From CAHJWH01 sp965198905 (lineage in GTDB: Bacteria > Pseudomonadota > Alphaproteobacteria > Caulobacterales > Caulobacteraceae): 64,000 nucleotides of DNA. Below, piece by piece: positions 44,858 to 53,859 of the stretch. The position numbers and the translations under genes were made by a program. The stretch's first letter is position 1. Every line of letters starts with the position of its first letter. The stretch lies in assembly GCA_965198905.1 (NCBI GenBank), contig OZ240678.1:1922001-1986000 (forward strand), written 5' to 3'. The notes beneath the pieces were generated by a model, which saw only the letters and a list, made by a program, of their open reading frames with translations, ran no database searches and was not told the DNA's origin.

Positions 44858-45343
44858 ATGGCGAAACCGAATGCTGAAAGGTTGGAAGCGTCCACCTATC
44901 CATGGACGTTCGATATGCCGCCGCGCTTTGGCGACGTGGATTCGCTGCGCCACCTGAACAACGTCGCTCTGGCCCGGTTCTACGAGGACGGTCGCGTCCG
45001 TTTCACCCAGGCTATGGGGGTCCGCGAGGTGTTGGCGCCCAAGCATGGTTTCCTGGTGGCCGAGACCGCCATCCAGTACCTGGCAGAGGGTCGTTATCCC
45101 GACGTACTGACCGTGACGTGCGCCATTCTGCGCGTCGGACGCAGCTCCCTCGCTATCGGCCAGGGGCTGTTCCAAGGCGGCCGCTGCATCGGGACGGCCG
45201 ACGTCACGCTGGTCCACGTCCATCGTACCGAAGGCGGCGCGCGTCCTTTGCCTGAGGCGGTTTGCGCTTTGCTGCTCGCCCATCAACTTAGAGCCGCGGC
45301 GACAGCCGTGGAGCACCAACCCAGGGAGAACACCCATGCGTGA
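44858..45343 (+). CDS. Acyl-CoA thioesterase (4HBT hot-dog family)
   Basis: The 161-residue protein has the hot-dog active-site segment RFGDVDSLRHLNNVALARF, with Asp in the position expected for 4HBT-like enzymes. It hydrolyses acyl-CoA thioesters or a related substrate. Its stop overlaps the thiolase start by 8 bases, so it is coupled with the downstream gene. Confidence 0.85.
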   Translation: MAKPNAERLEASTYPWTFDMPPRFGDVDSLRHLNNVALARFYEDGRVRFTQAMGVREVLAPKHGFLVAETAIQYLAEGRYPDVLTVTCAILRVGRSSLAIGQGLFQGGRCIGTADVTLVHVHRTEGGARPLPEAVCALLLAHQLRAAATAVEHQPRENTHA

Positions 45344-46541
45344 AGCCGTCATCGTCTCCACAGCCCGCACCCCCATCGGCAAGGCCTTCCGCGGGGCCTT
45401 CAACGACACCCCCGCCCAGACGCTCGGCGGCCATGCCATCCGCGCCGCCGTGGAGCGCGCCAAGGTCGATCCGGGCGAGATCGAAGACGTCACCATGGGC
45501 TGCGCCTCCCAGCAGGGGGCTCAGGGCATGAACGTGGCGCGCCAGGCCTTGCTGCGCGCGGGCCTGCCCATGAGCGTGGCGGGTCAGACCATCGATCGGC
45601 AATGCGCCTCGGGCCTGATGGGGGTGGCGATCACCGCCAAGCAGATCATCGTGGACGGGATGCAGGTGGCGCTCGGCGGCGGGATGGAGTCGATCTCGCT
45701 GGTTCAGAACGAGCACGCCAACCGCTTCCGCGCCGCCGATCCCTGGCTCGTGGAGCACATCCCGCAGACCTACATGACCATGATCGAGACCGCCGAGATC
45801 GTGGCCGACCGCTATGGGATCAGCCGCGAGGCCCAGGACGAGTACGCCCTGAAGTCCCAGCAGCGCACCGCCAAGGGACAGGCCGAAGGCATCTACGCCG
45901 AAGAAATCGTACCTGTGACCACCACCATGAAGGTGGCGGACAAGGCGACCGGGCAAGTCTCCGATCGCGAGATCACCATCAGCAAGGACGAGGGCAACCG
46001 GCCCGAGACGACGCTGGAGGGTCTCGCGGCGCTGAAGCCGGTGTTCAAGGGCGGCCAGCGGATCAAGGAAGGCAAGTACATCACCGCCGGCAACGCCTCC
46101 CAACTCTCCGACGGCGCCGCAGCGCTGGTGTTGATGGAGGCCAAGGAGGCGGAGCGGCGGGGGCTGCAGCCGCTCGGCCGCTATGTCGGCATTGCGGTGG
46201 CGGGATGCGACCCGGACGAAATGGGCATCGGCCCCGTCTTCGCTGTCCCCAAGCTCTTGAAGCTGAACAACCTCAGCATCGACGACATCGGCGTGTGGCA
46301 GCTGAACGAAGCCTTCGCCTCTCAGGTGCTGTACTGCCGCGACAAGCTCGGCATCCCCGACGAGAAGCTCAACAGCACCGGCGGCGCCATTTCTGTGGGG
46401 CATCCCTACGGCATGAGCGGAGCACGCATGGTGGGCCACGTCCTTTTGCAGGGTCGACGCGAGAAGGCCAGGTACGGCGTCGTGACCATGTGCGTCGGCG
46501 GCGGCATGGGTGCGGCCGGCCTGTTCGAAATCTTCCAATAA
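45336..46541 (+). CDS. Acetyl-CoA acetyltransferase (thiolase)
   Basis: A 401-residue thiolase: nucleophilic Cys in TIDRQCASGLMG, catalytic His in AISVGHPYGMSGARM, and the second Cys in TMCVGGGMGA. It cleaves beta-ketoacyl-CoA to acetyl-CoA and a shortened acyl-CoA. It sits between the thioesterase and aldehyde dehydrogenase genes, which fits degradation rather than biosynthesis. Confidence 0.95.
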   Translation: MREAVIVSTARTPIGKAFRGAFNDTPAQTLGGHAIRAAVERAKVDPGEIEDVTMGCASQQGAQGMNVARQALLRAGLPMSVAGQTIDRQCASGLMGVAITAKQIIVDGMQVALGGGMESISLVQNEHANRFRAADPWLVEHIPQTYMTMIETAEIVADRYGISREAQDEYALKSQQRTAKGQAEGIYAEEIVPVTTTMKVADKATGQVSDREITISKDEGNRPETTLEGLAALKPVFKGGQRIKEGKYITAGNASQLSDGAAALVLMEAKEAERRGLQPLGRYVGIAVAGCDPDEMGIGPVFAVPKLLKLNNLSIDDIGVWQLNEAFASQVLYCRDKLGIPDEKLNSTGGAISVGHPYGMSGARMVGHVLLQGRREKARYGVVTMCVGGGMGAAGLFEIFQ

Positions 46542-46636
46542 CCGCTGGTCGAGACGCCGGCGCTGCTTTGGCCCCATCCTGAGTGGGGCGCATTCAGGCC
46601 GCCTGTCGGTCTGAACAGCTTTTAAGGAGACCCGCC

Positions 46637-48088
46637 ATGCGCGAGGAAACCCGTTTCTACATCGACGGCCAGTGGATCGCTCCCTCCGGACGCCAGACGC
46701 TGGATGTGATCAACCCGGCCACAGAGCAGGTCGCCGGCCACGTCCTGCTGGGCACAGCTGAAGACGTCGACCAAGCGGCGAAGGCCGCACGGCGCGCCTT
46801 TCCAGCCTACGCCGCCCTGCCGCTGTCGGAGCGGCTCGCGATGCTCGAGCGCATCCTGGAGGGCTACAAGAAACGCTACGCCGACATCGCCGCAGCCGTC
46901 ACCGAGGAAATGGGCGCGCCGGCCAAGATGTCGATGCAGGCCCAGGCCGGCGCAGGCGTCGCGCACCTGCAGACCGCGATCGCGGTTCTGAAAAGCTTCA
47001 AGTTCGAGGAGCCCCGCGGTCCTACCTTGATCGTCAAGGAGCCGATCGGCGTCTGCGGCATGATCACGCCGTGGAACTGGCCGCTGAACCAAGTGATGAC
47101 CAAGCTGGCGCCGGCGCTGGCGGTCGGCTGCACCGTGGTGCTGAAGCCTTCCGAGGTCGCGCCCTTCTCTGCCCACATCGTCGCGGAAATCCTGCACGAC
47201 GCCGGCTTGCCGCCCGGCGTGTTCAACCTTGTGGACGGAGACGGACCGACCGTGGGGGCCGCGATCTCCGCTCATCCTGAGATCGACATGGTCTCCTTCA
47301 CAGGCTCGACACGCGCCGGGATTGAGGTGGCCAAGGCCGCCGCCCCGACCGTCAAGCGGGTGGCGCAGGAACTCGGCGGCAAGTCGCCGAACATCATGCT
47401 GCCCGACGCAGACCTGAACCAGGCGGTCACCCGTGGCGTGCGCTCGGTGATGAACAACTCGGGCCAGTCCTGCAACGCTCCCACCCGGATGCTGGTCCCG
47501 CGCGACAGGATGGAGGAGGTTGCCGCCATCGCTCGCAAGGCGGCGGAGGCCACCACCGTCGGAGACCCGAACACCGATGTCACCATCGGGCCGGTGGTGT
47601 CCGAGATGCAGTGGAACAAGGTCCAGCGGCTGATCCAGACCGGCATCGACGAGGGCGCCACCTTGGTGTCCGGCGGTCCTGGCCGGCCGGACGGGCTTGA
47701 TCACGGCTACTACGTCAAACCCACCGTGTTCAGCGATGTGACGCCGGACATGACCATAGCTCGCGAAGAGATTTTCGGCCCAGTGCTGAGCATCTTCGCA
47801 TACGACGATGTCGACCAGGCGGTGCAGATGGCCAACGACACCGAATACGGTCTGGCCGCCTACGTCTCGGGGACCGACCTTGGCCAAGTGAGGGAGGTCG
47901 CGTCTCAGCTGCGGGCTGGCCAGGTCTCGCTGAACGGGGCCGGCGGCGACTTCATGGCCCCGTTCGGCGGCTACAAGCAGTCGGGCAACGGGCGTGAGTG
48001 GGGGGACTTCGCCTTTCATGAGTTCCTGGAGGTGAAAGCCGTACTCGGTTACGACCCCGTCCCCGCGGGCCAGAAGCCCCCTGGCTAG
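46637..48088 (+). CDS. Aldehyde dehydrogenase family protein
   Basis: An NAD(P)-dependent aldehyde dehydrogenase of 483 residues. The active-site Glu is in AQELGGKSPNIML and the Cys in NNSGQSCNAPTRM. The nucleotide-binding part has TPWNWPLNQVMTKLAPAL. I chose the ATG at 46637, which has AAGGAG ten bases upstream. It ends the plus-strand group and would oxidise the aldehyde made by the alcohol dehydrogenase. Confidence 0.95.
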   Translation: MREETRFYIDGQWIAPSGRQTLDVINPATEQVAGHVLLGTAEDVDQAAKAARRAFPAYAALPLSERLAMLERILEGYKKRYADIAAAVTEEMGAPAKMSMQAQAGAGVAHLQTAIAVLKSFKFEEPRGPTLIVKEPIGVCGMITPWNWPLNQVMTKLAPALAVGCTVVLKPSEVAPFSAHIVAEILHDAGLPPGVFNLVDGDGPTVGAAISAHPEIDMVSFTGSTRAGIEVAKAAAPTVKRVAQELGGKSPNIMLPDADLNQAVTRGVRSVMNNSGQSCNAPTRMLVPRDRMEEVAAIARKAAEATTVGDPNTDVTIGPVVSEMQWNKVQRLIQTGIDEGATLVSGGPGRPDGLDHGYYVKPTVFSDVTPDMTIAREEIFGPVLSIFAYDDVDQAVQMANDTEYGLAAYVSGTDLGQVREVASQLRAGQVSLNGAGGDFMAPFGGYKQSGNGREWGDFAFHEFLEVKAVLGYDPVPAGQKPPG

Positions 48089-48123
48089 GGGCCCAGCCGC
48101 CTCTTGAGACACATTCTTCGCGT

Positions 48124-48155
48124 AAGCCGATCTTCCTGCCCCGGAAGATCGGCTT
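48124..48155. terminator. Bidirectional hairpin terminator
   Basis: The perfect 13-bp stem AAGCCGATCTTCC / GGAAGATCGGCTT with loop TGCCCC lies between the convergent aldehyde dehydrogenase and ELM1-like genes. A short pyrimidine run follows on the plus strand and an A/T-poor stretch on the other, so it is a moderate-strength candidate. Confidence 0.6.
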
Positions 48156-48163
48156 CTCGCCGC

Positions 48164-49135
48164 TCAGCTGCGTCCCATCCGACGCAGAACCTCGGCCGCC
48201 AACCGATCCGTCTCACGCAGGGGCGAATAGCTCCATGTATCCAATCGGCCTTCAAACCGGCGTGCAACGCCGAGATCGGCCAGTTCCTGGTGGAACCGCT
48301 GTTTGCGCGTCTGCGCCCCGTCCATCTCCAAAAGATAGACGGGGCGCCCTGTAGCGGCGGCCTCGGTCGGCATGTTGGCGGAATCCTCAGTGACCAGGAT
48401 GAAGTCGGCGGTGGCCAGATAAGCTAGGTAGGGGTTCGCCCCCTCCCCGCTCCAGATCATGCCGGGAAGGCCGGCGAGCGCGCGCCTCAAGATCGCCTCC
48501 GCCTCCGGTGGCGTTCGGCGCGAAAATGTCAGCAACAGAGACCCTCCGCTTACCTGAATGGCGCGGCCGATCGCAGCCGCCATGCTCTGCGCGCGGACTG
48601 GGGACAGATCGAAGGCTTTAGAACGCCCGCCGATCAGCGCGACGACGTGTGGCCGCGGCAAGCGTGAAAGCCGGTCCGCGAAGAGCGGCAGCTCCGCCGC
48701 CAGCCGCTCTTCGGTCACTCGATGAGGCGCCCCGGTGATGGCGATGACGTTGGGACCAGACAACTGGTCATGCCTCGGAGGCGCCACCACGTCGAAAAGC
48801 GCGGATGGCCGCAACGGGTTCTGTATCTGGACGGCGAATACGCGACCCGCTGACCATCTGCGCACAGCGATGGACAGTGGCACGACGGCGCGCCCGTTGG
48901 CGATCCACAAGTCTGGCCAAGGCGGCTTTAACCCGAGGCCGCCCTCCGAAAGCAGCCGTCGGAATGGAGGGATCAGCTGAGTAGGCAGGCGACGCATAGC
49001 CTTCGGCCAAGCTATCCGCTTGCAGGAGATTTCCGATGGCGTGATCCGCGCTACGGCTTCGGCAAGACCCATCGCCTGGGCTTCGATCCCCGCACGGCCG
49101 TCGGAGACAGCCCAGATGCAGAGCGGTGCGCTCAA
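48164..49135 (-). CDS. ELM1/GtrOC1-like family protein
   Basis: The 323-residue protein matches the family annotated as mitochondrial fission ELM1-like in bacteria, which has a glycosyltransferase-B-like fold. It begins ICIWAVSDGRAG-like (LCIWAVSDGRAGIEAQAMGL) and has VVALIGGRSKAF, LLTFSRRTPPEAEAIL and FILVTEDSANMPTEAAATGRPV. The last block is typical of GT-B-type sugar-nucleotide sites. A role in envelope carbohydrate synthesis is inferred. It is 24 bases downstream of greA on the same strand. Confidence 0.85.
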   Translation of the reverse strand: MSAPLCIWAVSDGRAGIEAQAMGLAEAVARITPSEISCKRIAWPKAMRRLPTQLIPPFRRLLSEGGLGLKPPWPDLWIANGRAVVPLSIAVRRWSAGRVFAVQIQNPLRPSALFDVVAPPRHDQLSGPNVIAITGAPHRVTEERLAAELPLFADRLSRLPRPHVVALIGGRSKAFDLSPVRAQSMAAAIGRAIQVSGGSLLLTFSRRTPPEAEAILRRALAGLPGMIWSGEGANPYLAYLATADFILVTEDSANMPTEAAATGRPVYLLEMDGAQTRKQRFHQELADLGVARRFEGRLDTWSYSPLRETDRLAAEVLRRMGRS

Positions 49136-49159
49136 AGCGATGCTCTGGGTCGGGTCGGG

Positions 49160-49633
49160 TCAGACCCACTCCACCTTCAAGATTTCATAAGCTTTGACGC
49201 CGCCGGGTGTCGTCACCTCGACCACGTCGCCCATCTCTTTGCCGATCATGCCGCGCGCCAAGGGTGAGGTGAGCGACAGACGACCCTGTTTTACGTCCGC
49301 CTCATGCTCTCCAACGATCTGGTAGCGGGCCTTGTCTTCCGTATCTTCGTCAATCACCGTGACAGTGGCGCCGAACTTCACGGCCTTGCCGGACAGCTTC
49401 GATACATCGATGACCTGGGCCCGACTAAGCTTGTCCTCGATCTCGGCGATCCGACCCTCGATCCAGCCCTGCCGGTCCTTCGCCGCGTGGTATTCCGCGT
49501 TCTCGGAGAGATCACCGTGCTGGCGAGCTTCGGAAATCGCCGCAATAACACTTGGCCGTTCCACGGTCTTCAACCGCTTCAGTTCGTCGTCGAGGGAGCG
49601 GTAGCCCTCATCGGTCATGGGAACCTTTTCCAT
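49160..49633 (-). CDS. greA: Transcription elongation factor GreA
   Basis: GreA rescues backtracked RNA polymerase by stimulating transcript cleavage. The 157-residue protein has the N-terminal coiled coil with its acidic tip GDLSENAEYHAAKDRQG, and the C-terminal domain with SPLARGMIGKEMGDVVEV. I chose the ATG at 49633; the frame is open further upstream but unlike GreA. Confidence 0.97.
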   Translation of the reverse strand: MEKVPMTDEGYRSLDDELKRLKTVERPSVIAAISEARQHGDLSENAEYHAAKDRQGWIEGRIAEIEDKLSRAQVIDVSKLSGKAVKFGATVTVIDEDTEDKARYQIVGEHEADVKQGRLSLTSPLARGMIGKEMGDVVEVTTPGGVKAYEILKVEWV

Positions 49634-49760
49634 AGTGGCTCGATCGATCTCGCCCGTTAGCAAGGATGGGGGTCGGCCATAGGCACATGGACCGGCGTCC
49701 AAGGTAGGTTGCAGTCTCAACCTTCGCAAGGGCGCTTCGAAAGTCCGTTGTAGACGTCTG

Positions 49761-50159
49761 TCAACTCAAAGGAAATTGGGCAGGAGGAGCTTTAGCGAGG
49801 CCACCTGAGCCAGGTAGAGCGGTGAAGGTGAAACTAACTTGGCGGTTGCAGTCAGGTTGATCGGTCAGGGAGTAGACCATCAGGTCAAGGTCGATCCGCC
49901 TGTCGCCTGCCTGCCCAACTCCGGTGAGCTTCCAAGCTGCGGTGAACTGCGGGAACTGACCGTGCACCTCGATTTGTAACTGCTTCAGATCGTATCGAAC
50001 AAATTCGACACGAAAGGGAATGACCGTGGCCGAAGGAAAGAGCCGAACCAAAAACTTCATCCCGTCCAGGTCGAAGTTCAGGTCGCGATCGGTCGGCCCT
50101 ATCACCAAGACGCCCGAAGCGATCACTTCCCGATCGTGAACTGTGACCGCGAACTGCAT
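49761..50159 (-). CDS. Hypothetical protein, 132 residues
   Basis: The protein has no signal peptide and a beta-rich pattern (VTVHDREVIASGVLVIG, FRVEFVRYDLKQLQIEVHG, RRIDLDLMVYSLTDQ). It ends in a Gly/Ala/Pro tail. I do not recognise a family. It stands alone upstream of greA on the same strand, 127 bases away. Confidence 0.6.
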   Translation of the reverse strand: MQFAVTVHDREVIASGVLVIGPTDRDLNFDLDGMKFLVRLFPSATVIPFRVEFVRYDLKQLQIEVHGQFPQFTAAWKLTGVGQAGDRRIDLDLMVYSLTDQPDCNRQVSFTFTALPGSGGLAKAPPAQFPLS

Positions 50160-50254
50160 GGCTGCTCCTGGAGCTCAGAGGCGGCCCGCATAAACCGGAC
50201 GCTTCCTACAGGCAAGCTGTATGGGCCGGTCGCCTCAACGCCGCTTGCAGGGCC

Positions 50255-50464
50255 TCAGCCTTTGCGCAAGGCCTGCGGTTTATGAGCCGCTTTGGCCCCC
50301 GTCTTGTCGCTCTTGACAATATATTGGGGATCTTCGGCGCTGGCTTTGACCTGGTGTGATTTGATCTTGGTGTCTGTGGTCTGCTTCTTTTCCACCACAC
50401 CGTGGGTCTCGCCCTGGCTGGTCTCCCACTTCACCTTGTCACCCGTCTTCAGTGTTTTGGTCAT
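50255..50464 (-). CDS. DUF2945/hypervirulence-associated TUDOR-domain protein
   Basis: The 69-residue protein matches DUF2945: KTGDKVKWETSQGETHGVV, then ASAEDPQYIVKSDKTGAKA. Family members have a small SH3/TUDOR-like fold. I took the ATG at 50464, since longer frames upstream have unrelated arginine-rich sequence. The function is unknown. Confidence 0.85.
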   Translation of the reverse strand: MTKTLKTGDKVKWETSQGETHGVVEKKQTTDTKIKSHQVKASAEDPQYIVKSDKTGAKAAHKPQALRKG

Positions 50465-50572
50465 GGTCAAACTCCCTGTAAACGGCTCAACCGACGGGAT
50501 TAACGACGGTTCCTGCACAGGGGAATCCCGATAGCGACAAAGCCGTTCGAACACACGAATTGGCGCAAGATC

Positions 50573-50875
50573 ATGCGATCCTTCGTCATCGTCCTCGCCG
50601 CGACTATCATGGGGTCGGCGGCTAATGCCGCGCCACCGCCGACTGATAGGGCTTTCGTCACCACGGTCTCCCAAGGTGGGATGTTCAAGGTGAAGGCAGG
50701 CGTCTCGCAGATCAGAGCGCCTCCACCCAGAATGTACGCGATTTTGCCGCCATGAGTCCATGACCACAGCCGGGTCGGCGACAAGCTGAAGGCTACCGCC
50801 GGCCTGGAAGGTTTGAGCTTTCCCGCCGCTCTCAATCCCGAGTTTGCAGGCCAGCTCGTGCACCTGCAGTGTTAG
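50573..50875 (+). pseudogene. DUF4142 protein, two frameshifts, C-terminally truncated
   Basis: The frame from ATG 50573 gives a signal peptide (MRSFVIVLAATIMGSAANA) and TDRAFVTTVSQGGMFKVKAG, a DUF4142 start. At about 50703 the homology moves to another frame (LADQSASTQNVRDFAAMS, 50704-50751). It then returns to the first frame at 50756 (VHDHSRVGDKLKATAGLEG), ending at TAG 50873-50875. DUF4142 proteins normally continue about 50-60 more residues. So two small indels and a truncation are present. It is next to mobile-element debris, which may have caused the end loss. Confidence 0.8.
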
Positions 50876-50905
50876 CATGCGGCGTGAGCCGCCGTCAGCT
50901 TGCCG

Positions 50906-51356
50906 TCAGCTTGATGTAGCGGGCAGCGCAGTGGTGAATTTGACCTCTGCGGCTTCGCTGACGTCCTTGTGCACCTCGTCGTGGATGATGCGGGTGGAGA
51001 CCTCGCTGAGGTAGCGACGCAGCGCCTCGTCGAGTTGCTGGAACTCAGGCCAGAGAACCTGGTCGCCGAAGGCCGTCGGCGTCTTCAGCATCACGGTCGT
51101 GCGTCGCTGGCGATGGAAGGCGGTAGGGCTTGAGGCCGTAGCGGCGGCATAGGGCGAGAAAGAGCTGCCGGCTCCACTGATCGCCGAGCGAGACCTGCAT
51201 CTCGATGAGCTCGTCTCGACCCTGGAGTTCGGCAAGCCTGGCGCGGACCCGCTCCAGGGCGGCTTCGGCGGCGAGCTTCTCGCCGACAGTACCGGCGCCG
51301 GCGAACAGGGCCTCGATCTTGCGCAGCCGCTCGCGCAGCTCGGCTTCGCCGCTCAT
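50906..51356 (-). pseudogene. Frameshifted helical protein of unknown family
   Basis: From ATG 51356 the frame reads a coiled-coil start (MSGEAELRERLRKIEALFAG) and continues to DQWSRQLFLALCRRYGLKPYR. It then loses its frame at about 51110-51125, and the continuation appears in another frame (TTVMLKTPTAFGDQVLWPEF…SEVSTRIIHDEVHKDVSEAAE) to the stop at 50906. The joined protein would be about 150 residues. I do not recognise a function. It lies just behind a decayed IS66 tnpC on the same strand and may be a passenger. Confidence 0.6.
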
Positions 51357-51398
51357 GCAACACTCCTGGTCCGCCGCCGTGAGGCGCGCCGTGGTCGG

Positions 51399-51825
51399 TC
51401 AGGCGGCGATCTGGCGAACAGGGAGCGTCTCGCGCAAGGCCTTCCAGGTCCACGGCAGGAACTCTTCCACCCGGTAGGCTGGATGGGCGGTGATGCGGGT
51501 AGCACGTCGGCGAGCCAGACCTGCGGGTCGACGTCGTTCATCTTGCAGCTGACGATAAGGCTGTACATCGCCGCCACCCGGTCGCCGCCCCGATCTGACC
51601 TGCAGAACAGCCATGACTTCCTGCGGAGAGCCATCGCGGGGTTATTCTACCCGAGTCGAACCTGATCCGGAGCTTCTGATGAGCGATCAGCGCCCTGTCG
51701 TCCGACGCCATGGCCCGGGCGACGGCCAGCTCCGCTTCGACCTGAAGCCCCCTAGCCTCGGCCAAGGCGAGCGCCGCGCGCAGGGCGGCGATCTCCTCCG
51801 ACGATGGCTGCGGGGCCGCGTCCAT
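51399..51825 (-). pseudogene. IS66 tnpC remnant with internal deletion
   Basis: The N-terminal 54 residues (MDAAPQPSSEEIAALRAALA … RALIAHQKLRI) resemble IS66 TnpC. After about 51660 the sequence jumps to the C-terminal part (MALRRKSWLFCRSDRGGDRVA … SCKMNDVDPQVWLADVL), which then shifts frame again at about 51505 to RITAHPAYRVEEFLPWTW. The middle of the transposase, including the DDE core, is missing. The intact copy at 55821-57467 gives the comparison. Confidence 0.8.
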
Positions 51826-51909
51826 AGGCGGACAGAATCATAAAACGGAGCGCTTGAGGCGCCCCGAAATGCAAGACCCCACAGCCTTTTAGCCGACCGC
51901 CGCAGGCCT

Positions 51910-52237
51910 TCAGGTCGCATGCGGATTGCGCCAGTCCACGCCCTCCAGGAGACAGGCGGCTTGGCACCTCGTCAGCGAGATCACCCCCTCGTTCGCGGCC
52001 GGCCAGATGAAGCGGCCTCGGTCCATTCGCTTGGCGTAGAGCGACAGCCCGACCCCGTCATGCCAGAGGCACTCGGTCAGCCCGCCGCCGCGGCCCCGGA
52101 AAACAAAGACGTCGCCGGCGAAGGGATCGCGCTTGAAGTGCTCCTGCACCAGAAAGCGCCAGCCCCGGCATGCCCTTGCGCATGTCGGCGTGGCCTGTAG
52201 CGATCCAGATCCGCGCCGCTCCCGGCGCGCTGATCAC
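51910..52237 (-). pseudogene. IS66 tnpB remnant, frameshifted
   Basis: The start (GTG 52237) reads ISAPGAARIWIATGHADMRKGMPGLA, then a frameshift near 52150 leads to QEHFKRDPFAGDVFVFRGRG and FIWPAANEGVISLTRCQAACLLEGVDWRNPHAT. The full block matches TnpB of the intact element (RVWIATGHTDMRKGMPGLAL). The length is not a multiple of three, as a frameshift requires. Confidence 0.82.
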
Positions 52238-52610
52238 CTGAGCGCCCTCAGCGTGGCCTTGATCAAGGCCGGCGAGGCGTCCGGATCGATTCTCACCGTG
52301 GAGCCGCCGGGCAGAACGATGGTGATCGCCGCCCGCCCTGCCGCCGCCACGGGCGGCGCTGGCCCGACGTCCTCCGTCACCACGCCGGGCAAAAACGCCA
52401 CCGGCGGCGTTAGTTCGCGGCGCCATCGATAGAGCTGGCTCGTGCACACGTCAGCCCGACGAGTCACTTCCGCACCCGGGCGCCCAGGCGGAACGCCGCC
52501 GCCACCAGTTCCAGCCTCTGCTCATCACTCCACGTGCGCCCGCGCTAAACGCCCGTGATCACGCTCACCTGCCTTATGATGTTGGCCCTAGGGACGCCGG
52601 CGTTCGTCGG
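52234..52610 (-). pseudogene. IS66 tnpA remnant, stop codon and frameshift
   Basis: The visible parts are DPTNAGVPRANIIRQVSVITGV, an in-frame TAG at 52545-52547, RGRTWSDEQRLELVAAAFRLGARV, a frameshift near 52468, and VCTSQLYRWRRELTPPV…ALIKATLRALR. This is TnpA of IS66, ending in a stop overlapping the tnpB GTG. The upstream end is approximate because it abuts a second, oppositely oriented tnpA. Confidence 0.75.
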
Positions 52611-52616
52611 ATCGAG

Positions 52617-52988
52617 GTGTTCACAGGCGCAGGGCGTCGGCGGCGATGGAGCCCTGAGGAGAAGGGGCGGATCGTGGCCGAGAGCTACGCCGGCGTGGAG
52701 TCGATCTGCGCAGTGGCCAGGCGCTACGGCTTGGCGCAGACGCAGATCTTCACTTGGCGTCGCGAGTTGCGGACACCGGTGCAGGCCGTGGCTGAGCAGA
52801 TGTTCGTGCCCGTCATCATGGAGCCCGCCCCAAAGGAGCCTGTGGCGCCCAAGCCGAAGTCTATGCGTCGTCGGCGTGAGCGCGGCGGCATCGAGGTGGA
52901 GATCGGCGGTTTGACGGTGCGGGTGGCGCAGGGCGCCGACCGGCGCACGCTCGAGACGGTGCTGCGGGGCTTGAAGGCGGAGAGATGA
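52617..52988 (+). CDS. IS66 tnpA, second copy, without functional partners
   Basis: The 123-residue frame reads GAGRRRRWSPEEKGRIVAES and LAQTQIFTWRRELRTPV, then a C-terminal GGIEVEIGGLTVRVAQGADR and LETVLRGLKAER, an IS66 OrfA-type protein. It may begin further upstream (GVRRIEVFTG is in frame before the GTG). The tnpB start (ATGATCCC, 52985) overlaps its stop, but the tnpB sequence diverges within a few codons. The stretch 53000-53172 has no further recognisable gene. Confidence 0.7.
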   Translation: MFTGAGRRRRWSPEEKGRIVAESYAGVESICAVARRYGLAQTQIFTWRRELRTPVQAVAEQMFVPVIMEPAPKEPVAPKPKSMRRRRERGGIEVEIGGLTVRVAQGADRRTLETVLRGLKAER

Positions 52989-53172
52989 TCCCCGCGTCAC
53001 GGGGCCGCCGGCCGGAAAGGTCGTCTGGAGCTTGCTCCTGGAGGAGCAGGCGCGCCACGCAGCCGATCTCGAACAGCGCGAGGCGAAGAGCCGCTTGTCA
53101 TGCAACGATCATACCTCTGAAACGCGCTTTAGAGCACCGGGTCTCGCTGGCGACCCGCACAAGAGGAGGAGC

Positions 53173-53382
53173 TCACTCCAAATGATCATCCAGCGTGAGT
53201 GCTCTGGGCTGAAGGGCGCGATAGAGGGTGGCGTGGTGACACTTCAGTAGCGCCGCCGCGTTGCGCTTCGCGCCGGAGATCTTCTCCTCATTGAGCCGAC
53301 GGCACCCGGCGGCTTTCAGCGCGGCGCGCTGGAGGGAGAGATCCTGGTCGTCGGTCGACACGCGGCCGTAGCCTATCGGCAT
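53173..53382 (-). pseudogene. Tn3-type resolvase remnant with internal deletion
   Basis: Residues 1-40 are the serine-recombinase start (MPIGYGRVSTDDQDLSLQRA, ending EEKISGAKR), including the catalytic Ser in RVSTDDQ. The frame then joins directly to the C-terminal helix-turn-helix (AALLKCHHATLYRALQ). About 100 internal residues are missing, so it cannot be active. Confidence 0.8.
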
Positions 53383-53540
53383 GTCGCGAAACTGGTTCAA
53401 TTTACCGGACTTCTGCAAGCGACTTCTGCGACGGAGAAAACCGAGGCGGATCAACGGGGGGCGGGAACGTCGCGCAACTTGAGAGTTCCGCGACTCGCGA
53501 GGGACCGGCGGCGGAGATAGGGTGAAGCGGGAGGCTAGCC

Positions 53541-53635
53541 ACGGCCCGACGCGAGTTGCTGACCGATGAGGAGCGGACGTCGCTGTTCGGCGTCCCGACA
53601 GACCGCGCGGCCCTGGCTCGCCACTGCACGCTCGG
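53541..53635 (+). pseudogene. Tn3-family transposase N-terminal remnant
   Basis: The reading from 53544 gives ARRELLTDEERTSLFGVPTD then RAALARHCTL, the conserved start of Tn3-family TnpA. The expected ATG is replaced by ACG (53541-53543) behind a good GGGAGG ribosome site. The homology ends near 53635. It is divergent from the resolvase remnant, as in real Tn3 elements, with the res-like gap at 53383-53540 between. Confidence 0.72.
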
Positions 53636-53859
53636 GCCTCGGCGGCCCCCCGCGCCCTGCGGCGGAGCGCGGCGACATCAAGGCCGACAATCCTCTTCCC
53701 GACGGGCCTTGGATATTCAGCCGCGGCGATCTTGATGCTCCCGGGGCTCGCAACCTCCCTGAGCCGTCCTCCAGGGCCTCCAAACACCCCGCGGTAAATG
53801 ATCCCGCCCAGCAAAGTCTCTTTCCATCAACGACATAGCGAGATGTGCGTTCTGATGAA

